A DNA stretch of 64,000 nt, taken from the NCBI GenBank assembly GCA_007449985.2, contig VIIQ02000180.1:89501-153500 (forward strand), read 5' to 3'. The notes beneath the pieces were generated by a model. It was not told the origin of the DNA. It was given only the letters and a program-made list of their open reading frames with translations, and ran no database searches. Position numbers and translations under genes: made by a program. This DNA comes from Desmodesmus armatus (Eukaryota; Chlorophyta; Chlorophyceae; Sphaeropleales; Scenedesmaceae). Position 1 is the stretch's first letter. Each line of letters opens with the position of its first letter. Below are positions 57,661-64,000 of this stretch, piece after piece.

Positions 57661-59816
57661 CTAGCTGTCATATGGTGGCAGACCCCATTCCTGCAAGTCC
57701 AACTCTTCCAAGCTTCCCAGCACTGCTGCTGCACCCAACCCTGGTATCAAATCCTTGTTCAGGTTGGGGTCTGGCACCATGACTGCATTCATGCCTGCTG
57801 CCACGCCTGCCTGGACGCCGGAGGGAGCATCCTCAAACACCAGTACGGTGTCTGGGCATGCTGGGGGCTGTGGGAATGCTGCTGCTGCTGTCTGAAAGAT
57901 CTCGGGGTCTGGCTTGCCTTTGGCCACCTGCATACAACAGCAAGGATGGAGGCATCATTGCAGGCGAACCAATTCCACATTCATGCCTGGTGGATGGGCG
58001 AAAGCTGAAAGATGTGCTGCACAGACTTGCCCTGGGTGAGGCTGGTTGTAATGCTGAAAGGCTGGCTGCCAAACTAAGCAACATGCTTCATCAAACCTCG
58101 CAACTGCAGCAGAAGGCAGTATGCTGCTTGAGCCAGATATGGACGAGGCAAAACCTGACCCTATATGGAAAAAGTAGTAATCCCAAATCGCACCTGGTCC
58201 CCTGTCACTATAATATCAAACAAGCTGAATAGCTCCTTGTGCTGTCGCGTCTTCACGTCAAAGTGGCGGCGGTGTGAGGAGGTGGCGACCGCGATGGGCA
58301 CCTTGTGCTTCTGCAGGTGCCTGATCAGGCGGTCAACACCTGCAGGTGGAGTCGGCGGGCAGAATGGGACATGTGGCGTCAGGTTGTCTGCACAAGACCG
58401 GCAACAGTGCTAGGACATCCCAGTCCACAAACACCAAGGGGGGGGGGGGGGGGGAGCGGGCTGCCTCAGCTGGCTGGTTTGCGACCCAGGCCTGTGGGCT
58501 TAGTGACAAACAGTGGAATGATGCACGTCAATTTCACAGATGCAGGCATGGACAGCATGGCTAGTGACAGTGCTGGTGGGGCAGTATGGGTGTTGCTTGA
58601 TGTTTGGTGAGGTGAAGAGTGCAGCTGGCTGTTCACTGTGTCTTGTGGTTGTGTCCTTTGAAGCGAACTGGGTACTGTAACCAAAAAAGGGGCGCCACAT
58701 GCTGATCATTGAAAGGAAGCAATGCTCTGAGGAGGCTGAATTCTGGGGTTACAGCTACAGCTACAGTTACAGTGACTGGCTCGCACAGAACTGAGCAACC
58801 AACAAGGGAGCCAGAGGCTCATGGGGGCTCATGGCTCATTACCTGGCATGAGCTCTGCAGTTGGGAAGAGTGCGTCGAGGTGCTCCTCCCGCTGCTTCAG
58901 AAAGTCTTCTGCAGTGATGTGACCATGCAGCTGCAGCTCATCTATCAACAACTGCAGCACAGAATGCAGAACAAGAGCACATCAGATTGCCCGACTGCAG
59001 CACAGTTTTATGTGCCACGGTGCAGCAGCTGCCTGACAGCAATGATGCTGACCAGCGCCTTCATTGGCATACAATGTGTGCATACTGGTTCTTGGTGGGT
59101 CTTGCTGGTCCAGCCCGTTTTGTGCACAAACACTTGACGTTCAGCCTGGCTTATACTTGCTGCTGCCATGGTGTCGTGCCTATGTTGATCTACACCAGGT
59201 ATACGCGGACGCACACCACCAAGTCCCCAAGATGTGTGTAGCAGGGGCTACCAGCAGAGAGCTCTGCTGTACGATGCTACCTTACCTGTGCTGAAGCCAG
59301 CGCCTTCAAGCCCATCTGCTTCGCTTTCAGGTCCCACTTGAACTGCTTTCCGAATTGGTCCAGCACTTTCTGCAGCAGGGATGATCAGACTTGCTGTTGA
59401 GGCAGTTCGATGAGGACACCTGGTGTGTCTGCGAAAAATGCTCAGCACCACCACACCTGCTGGGCAACGCTGTAGAAGATTTCCGTGTTCAAGAGGAGAC
59501 CATCCATGTCGAATATGACATGGGTTATCTGCTTCTTGGGCTGCTGATCGGACGCTTGCTCCATGGCTAGCCTCCTGGCCTGCTGTTGCAGCTGTCTGCT
59601 GCCGTTGCTGGTGCTCTGTGACTCTTGCGGGTAAGCGGGTGTTTCAGACGGGCCGAAAGAAGGTGTAGCATGGTTCAACCATCGCCCGTTTGGGCCACGT
59701 CGAGTATGTACGCTGTCACTTTGTGTGTGATCTGGATCAGGGCTCAGAGTGTTCAAAGTGCTCCATACGTCTTGGTCTGACGTGGTGGATCGCCTTGACG
59801 TGTTCATAGTTAGCAT
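57661..59816 (-). CDS. HAD-superfamily phosphatase of the GPP/HDHD1 group, 321 aa
   Basis: Expected to remove phosphate from a small metabolite; relatives act on glycerol-3-phosphate (plant GPP) or pseudouridine-5'-phosphate (HDHD1). Substrate not decidable here. Exons (minus): 59457-59816, 59286-59369, 58843-58951, 58194-58339, 57661-57927, all GT-AG, summing to 966 nt. Motif I: VIFD103MD105GLLLNTE, with nucleophile and acid/base Asp. Motif II Thr/Ser in VAVATSSH (about 202-207). Motif III Lys in AKGKPDPE (about 238). Motif [14 protein letters not shown]. Cap helices carry [13 protein letters not shown], and the C-terminus EWGLPPYDS closely follows plant GPP. The first 96 residues are an unrelated Ser/Thr/Gln-rich extension, possibly a targeting region. 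Start taken at the first ATG in the open frame (MLTMNTS); a second ATG lies four codons on. Confidence 0.88.
58438..58454. repeat. G17 homopolymer in HAD phosphatase intron 3
   Basis: Seventeen consecutive G in the intron between 58339 and 58843. Length is unlikely to be exact in the assembly. Confidence 0.9.
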
Positions 59817-59969
59817 ATTCGAAACATCTGGTTGGCTGCCATGCGGTGACAAATGTCACCAGCACCCATTCACCAGCACCACCAGTAGCAGCAGCAGCAG
59901 CAGCAGCAGAGACCCTTTAGTCCCGTGGAACTGAAGCAGCAGCACGAATACACACACTCGCTCGGCAGT
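59817..59969. promoter_or_regulatory. Compact divergent promoter, HAD phosphatase / AAA ATPase
   Basis: Only 153 bp separate the two opposed start codons, so 5' UTRs and promoters of both genes must overlap here unless an upstream exon was missed. A CAG tract (59888-59909) lies inside it. Confidence 0.55.
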
Positions 59970-62900
59970 ATGGCCCGTGCTCAGCACCCTCAGCTCGTGG
60001 TGCAGCTAGCAGGGCAGCAGACCTCAGGAGCAGCAGGGGCAGGCTCAGGAGGCGCCTGGCTGCAGCTGTCTCCTGACACCATGCATCAGCATAGGCTGAC
60101 CAGCCAACAAATCATGCTGGTGCGTTGGAACAGCAGTATGTTTCCGCACTGCATATCCATAATCCCTCAAACACGCAGACCCTGCTTGTACACCACACCC
60201 TTTCCTCACTAAGTACAAGCCTGTCTCTGCAGCTGTGTTGATACCTGGCTTGATCTCTCAGCCTGTTGCGCCACAAATGCCAGACCCTATTCGCATCCCG
60301 TTTCGAGCTGTCACCATTTCTCGGGATTCACTGTCACATCTTGGGTCTGCTTATACATATTGCCACGTCAGCACTGACCTCATTATGTGCAGGTTGGGCT
60401 CTGCCACCCACCAGAGCTGCCAGCTGCTGCTGCAGCAGCAGCCTTCACAAGCCCTGGCAGGCAGCAGCGGCCCGCCTACCCCGGCAGCAGCAGCATGTCG
60501 TCACCGGGGCCCTCTGCCATCACCCCCAGCAAGTTTGCTCCCTCTGCAGTAGCTCTGCAGCCAGAGCAGGTACGGCCATATGTTCCTGCAGCCCTTGTAA
60601 GGTACTTCGAGTGGTCACTGAATCAGAAGTCCAAGTCATCCAAGTCACAGTCCCCAGCCAGGGTTTCCGTGCCAGTGTGCAGTTCCTGAACACTTGATGT
60701 TTGTGTCCGTGACATGCTTTGCTGGCTTTGTGTAGGTGCAGCTAGTGGACCTTTGGCTGCGGGCGGGGCTCCTGGAGGCCAATGGAAGAGGTAGGCAGCA
60801 GCACAGGGTGCAGGGTGGTGCTGGGATTGGGCTCAGTTGACTGGCTGGGCTGCGATATGGTGCCTGCATTTGAGGTTTCTTGTTGCTATGCCTGATTGTG
60901 CCTGATTGTGCTGGGTTGTGCATAGTTCTGCGCCTTACACGAGGCCAGTGGGGGCAGTTTGGATGCTTGCTGCTGCTGCACAGCTGCCACAGCAGGTTGG
61001 CTGTCAATTCATGCTTGGCAGTCATGTTGAATTCTATAACAACGACCAGCAGCTGGTGTTGGACACTTCTCCTCACACTTTGTTGTCTTTGGCACCTACT
61101 TTCTCCATCAACCACATCAGGCCAACAGCAGCAGCAGCTTCCCGGGCGCTTCATGCTGCCAGTGTCTCTGTGGCCATGTGCCAAGCTACCCAGGGGTGTT
61201 GCCCTCATCAGCAGCAGCGCCTGGTCTGCCTTGGTGCAGCCGGAGCAGGGGGCATACCTGGCACTGTACACCATCAATCAAGCAGCAGCAGCTGCTGCTG
61301 TTGCAGGTGAGATACCGTCTCAGTTGTCCATCGCACGCATACCAGTTTGTGCTGGACAGCGGTTGCCGGTCATGTTTTGCTCCTCATGCCTGGCTCTGTC
61401 TTCGTTGGTTTGAGCTGTTTGAAACTGGCTGGACTTGTGGCTGGTGAAGTCACTGATGGCACAATCACTGACATGACGGCCACCTCACACCATCAAGAGT
61501 CCTGCTGTTGCTGTGCTGCCAATGCTGCCAATGCTGGCTGTGCTGGTTTTGCAGTCCAGCCGGCCAAGCAGCTGTCAGTGGATCTCTGTACAGACCCACA
61601 GCACCATCTGCTGCTCACACCCCAGCACATACAGCACACTGCCGCCCGCACATCAACAGCAGCAGCAGCTGGGTCTGCATCCCCATCTCTGTCACAAGCA
61701 GCAGCAGCAGCAGCAGCAGCAGCAGGGTTTACCACACCAACCCGCAAACCCCCCAGCACTCCTGCCAGCAAGTCTTCTGCCTCCAGCAGCAGCAAAAAGC
61801 AGGTCAAATCAAGCAGCAAAGGCAGCAAACAACAGCAGCAGCAGCAGCAGCAGCAGGATGGCGGCAGTGCGTCAGGTCCCACAGCAGCTGCTGCTGCGCA
61901 GTGGCAGCTGCAGCTGCTGCAGGATGGTCTGGATTGGTCGAAGCCTCGTCAGCGGCAGCTGATGCAGCAGCTGGTGCACAAGCACCTGCTGGGGTGCGCT
62001 TTCCTGTCAGGTGGGGTGGCACTCGACTATACAAAGATTGGTATGTTGGTATGGGTTGGTATGTTAGTATGCGTATTGGTATGTTGGTATGGGTATTGGT
62101 ATGTTGGTATGGGTATTGGTATGTTTGTATGTGATTGTACACCATGTCAAAGGGCATGATTAGCCCAATGTGAAGTCTAGGTCAGATGTTAGGCAGGTAT
62201 CGTAGACCCTGATCAGGGAGTTACTGCTGCGGTGTTGTGTGGGCTGTGCAGCAGGAGTTTTTGTTGAGTGCGGGAGACAACAAGGGACTTTCTGGTTGTC
62301 TGTATGTCTCAATGATGTGCCCCGTACCTGCCTGAAACCCGCCCTGTTCTCACCCTTACTGTTGCAGGCAATGTCATGTACGTACCAGTGCTTGGTGCCA
62401 GGGTGCTTTGTCTGCTGCAACCAACTGTCGACACACCTCAACAGCAGCAGCAGCAGGAGGTTGGTGTCCCAATACAACAGCAGCAGCAGCAGCAGGTGAT
62501 GTCAGGTGTCCAGCCGCCTCTGACCCTCCAGCAACCCCCCCTGCTTATTACCAGCGCCACCCAGATGCTGCTGCAGGCACCCAATGAGCAGCAGCCAGGG
62601 CTGCCCTCCTTGCAAGCCGTGCTGGGGCTGCAGGCAGCAGCAGGTGCAGAAGCAGCAGCAGTGGCAGCAGTGGCGGCGGCTGGTGGCAGCAGTGGGGTTT
62701 CTGTGTCACTGCAGCAGCGGGTGAGTGCTGGCCGGGAGGCTGCTGCTGCTGCTGTGGATGGCAGTGCACAGGAGGCGGCGATGGAAGCAGCAGAGAGGGC
62801 TGTCAGGGCAGGTGGGTGGCTGGGTGGTATTTGTATTGACACATGCGGCTATTGTTTGAGGAAGGGGGCAGGATAGTCTCCCAACCACCTGCTGCACACA

Positions 62901-64000
62901 CTCATGACAATCTTGTTTCTGTTCACCAGTGAGGGGGCATGTTGCTGCACCGATAGGCTGCCAGACCGCTGTTCCGCTGTCAAGCTGGGTGGCTTTGGAG
63001 GAGCCCCTTCCTTCACAGTAGAGGGTAGGTGTAAGTGGGAATGGGGAGGGGGGCTGGGAGGAGGGGGCGTGTTACAAGTGGGTGCTTCCATCGCCGGCCA
63101 TTACTCTTTCCACTTCAGTACTGTCCTAGGCGCAGTGTTGTCAACTTACGCCCCGGGCCCAGTCGGCCTAGGGTTCTGCAGGCAAAGGCCTCACACAGAC
63201 ACTACGCAGATGTGTGCTGACACCTTCCCTCCCTCCCTGCCTGTGGTGTGTCCCCCCCCCCCCCGTCATGCCCCTGTCCTACCCTCCCCCCTTCATGCCG
63301 CTCCAAATCAGAATATAACACTTGTTTCAACAGCAGAAACAAAGGTTGCAAAAGATTTACTTTTCTGTATCGAAATGCAGAAATGACAGGTATGAACGTA
63401 TTCAACGTTTAGTTTGCCCCCCCTTCCCCCCCTTCATGCCGCTGTCCGCAGGTGCTGCTGCTGTGTCTGTCGGAGGGGGCTACAGCCGGCTGGGTGGCAT
63501 CCAGCAGTATGTTGCAGCCCTCAGGGAGTTGGTGATGCTGCCGCTGCAGATGCCTCAGCTGTTTGCAAGGTGAGGACCCTGGGGTGTAGCAGGCATCTGG
63601 GGGGCACAAGGGGAGGGGAAGGGGGGGGCCCGGGGGGGGGGGGGGCGTGGATTGTGTAGATGCTTGTCGGCAAGGTGGAGTGCCTGGCAACCCTTGCCAG
63701 GAGACAGCTCGATAAGCCTCTGACTGCCCCATGTATTCGGACTGCACTCTTTGCTGCACTGTACTGCACTGGGTTGCCCTATACTATACTGCACTTCACT
63801 GTACTGCACTGTGCTGCACTGTACTGCTACTTGCTGGGCTACCCCACACCCCCTGCAGGTTCAAGCTGCGGCCGCCTCGTGGTGTGTTGCTGCACGGCCC
63901 CCCTGGCAGCGGCAAGACAGCGCTGGCGCGTGCTGCTGCCCTGGAGTCGGGTGCAACACTGCTGGTGGTCAATGGGCCTGACGTCCTCACAGAGTTCTAC
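59970..64000 (+). CDS. AFG2: AFG2/SPATA5-like AAA ATPase (CDC48 family), N-terminal part, cut by window end
   Basis: Relatives (yeast Afg2/Drg1, human SPATA5) use ATP to strip factors from pre-60S ribosomes. Supported exons: 59970-60119, 60393-60569, 60736-60790, 61121-61306, 61555-62010, 62368-62811, 63452-63569, and 63859 onward. Another lies near 60926-60995, with its donor unresolved. The N-domain shows [17 protein letters not shown] and [16 protein letters not shown], as in CDC48-type N-domains. The first AAA module begins [20 protein letters not shown], then [20 protein letters not shown] (Walker A) and [10 protein letters not shown] at the window edge. Long Ala and Gln runs interrupt the N-domain. 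Splice phases join cleanly from 61121 to the end. Walker B, arginine finger and any second AAA module lie beyond the window, so SPATA5L1 or another CDC48 relative remains possible. Confidence 0.75.
62038..62131 (+). repeat. 20-bp minisatellite in AAA ATPase intron
   Basis: About four to five copies of a unit GTATTGGTATGTTGGTATGG with few mismatches. It starts 28 bp into the intron between exons ending at 62010 and starting at 62368. Confidence 0.85.
63740..63835 (+). repeat. Degenerate CTGCACTGTA-type tandem tract in AAA ATPase intron
   Basis: Repeated TGCACTGTACTGCAC-like units between the exons ending at 63569 and starting at 63859. A similar CTGCACTG-rich tract lies in an intron of the ectodomain gene at about 41000-41110, so this is a recurring simple-sequence type in this genome. 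Confidence 0.6.

Noticed and set aside
62935..63030. Possible extra exon of the AAA ATPase
   Set aside because: Exons ending at 62811 and starting at 63452 already join in phase into a sensible sequence, and this stretch lacks a GT donor.

Overview
This is nuclear DNA of a eukaryote, most likely a chlorophycean green alga. All genes are cut by GT-AG introns, and CAG/CTG trinucleotide tracts are dense on both strands, so many proteins carry long Gln, Ala or Ser runs. The genes include a plant/algal-type VPS13, a sphingosine-1-phosphate lyase, a POLD3 and a plant-like HAD phosphatase, and TGTAA (the usual chlorophyte poly(A) signal) follows some stops. The style recalls Scenedesmaceae/Chlamydomonadales, but I cannot name the species. 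I see no tRNA, rRNA, CRISPR array or bacterial-type operon.

Layout. (1) 833-2350, minus: 3' part of a helical-repeat protein of unknown role. (2) 4425-7379, minus: a six-exon PAP2-type lipid phosphate phosphatase. (3) 7748-29807, minus: a 22-kb, 15-exon VPS13 bridge-like lipid-transfer protein of about 6,190 residues. (4) 30519-33565, minus: DNA polymerase delta subunit POLD3 with a C-terminal PIP box. (5) 34110-38721, plus, divergent from POLD3: sphingosine-1-phosphate lyase. (6) 39071-42468, plus: a secreted protein with two carbohydrate-binding-like modules, followed by a decayed copy of the lyase 3' end (42455-42750). (7) 43747-55180, plus: a full-length paralogue of that ectodomain joined to a membrane span, a protein kinase and a 990-residue tail, in effect an algal receptor-like kinase. 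(8) 57661-59816, minus: a HAD phosphatase of the GPP/HDHD1 group. (9) 59970 to the window end, plus, divergent from it: an AFG2/SPATA5-like AAA ATPase, cut off just after its first Walker A.

Exon joins were worked out by hand from GT-AG sites, reading phase and family conservation. For PAP2, POLD3 and the HAD phosphatase the exon lengths sum to a multiple of three with no correction. For VPS13, the lyase, the ectodomain gene and the receptor kinase they do so only after single-base corrections (3, 2, 4 and 1), nearly all of which can be placed in short homopolymer runs.

The most notable biology is the 38.5-55.2 kb stretch. A unit made of the lyase 3' end plus an ectodomain-receptor gene was duplicated in tandem. 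The upstream copy lost its membrane span and kinase, and its stop codon appears to come from the lyase fragment at the junction. A membrane kinase with a cellulose-binding-like ectodomain would be a candidate wall sensor, and the upstream copy a candidate soluble partner or decoy. That functional reading is inference. Three genes concern membrane lipids (PAP2, VPS13, sphingosine lyase), but I see no sign that they form a regulated cluster.
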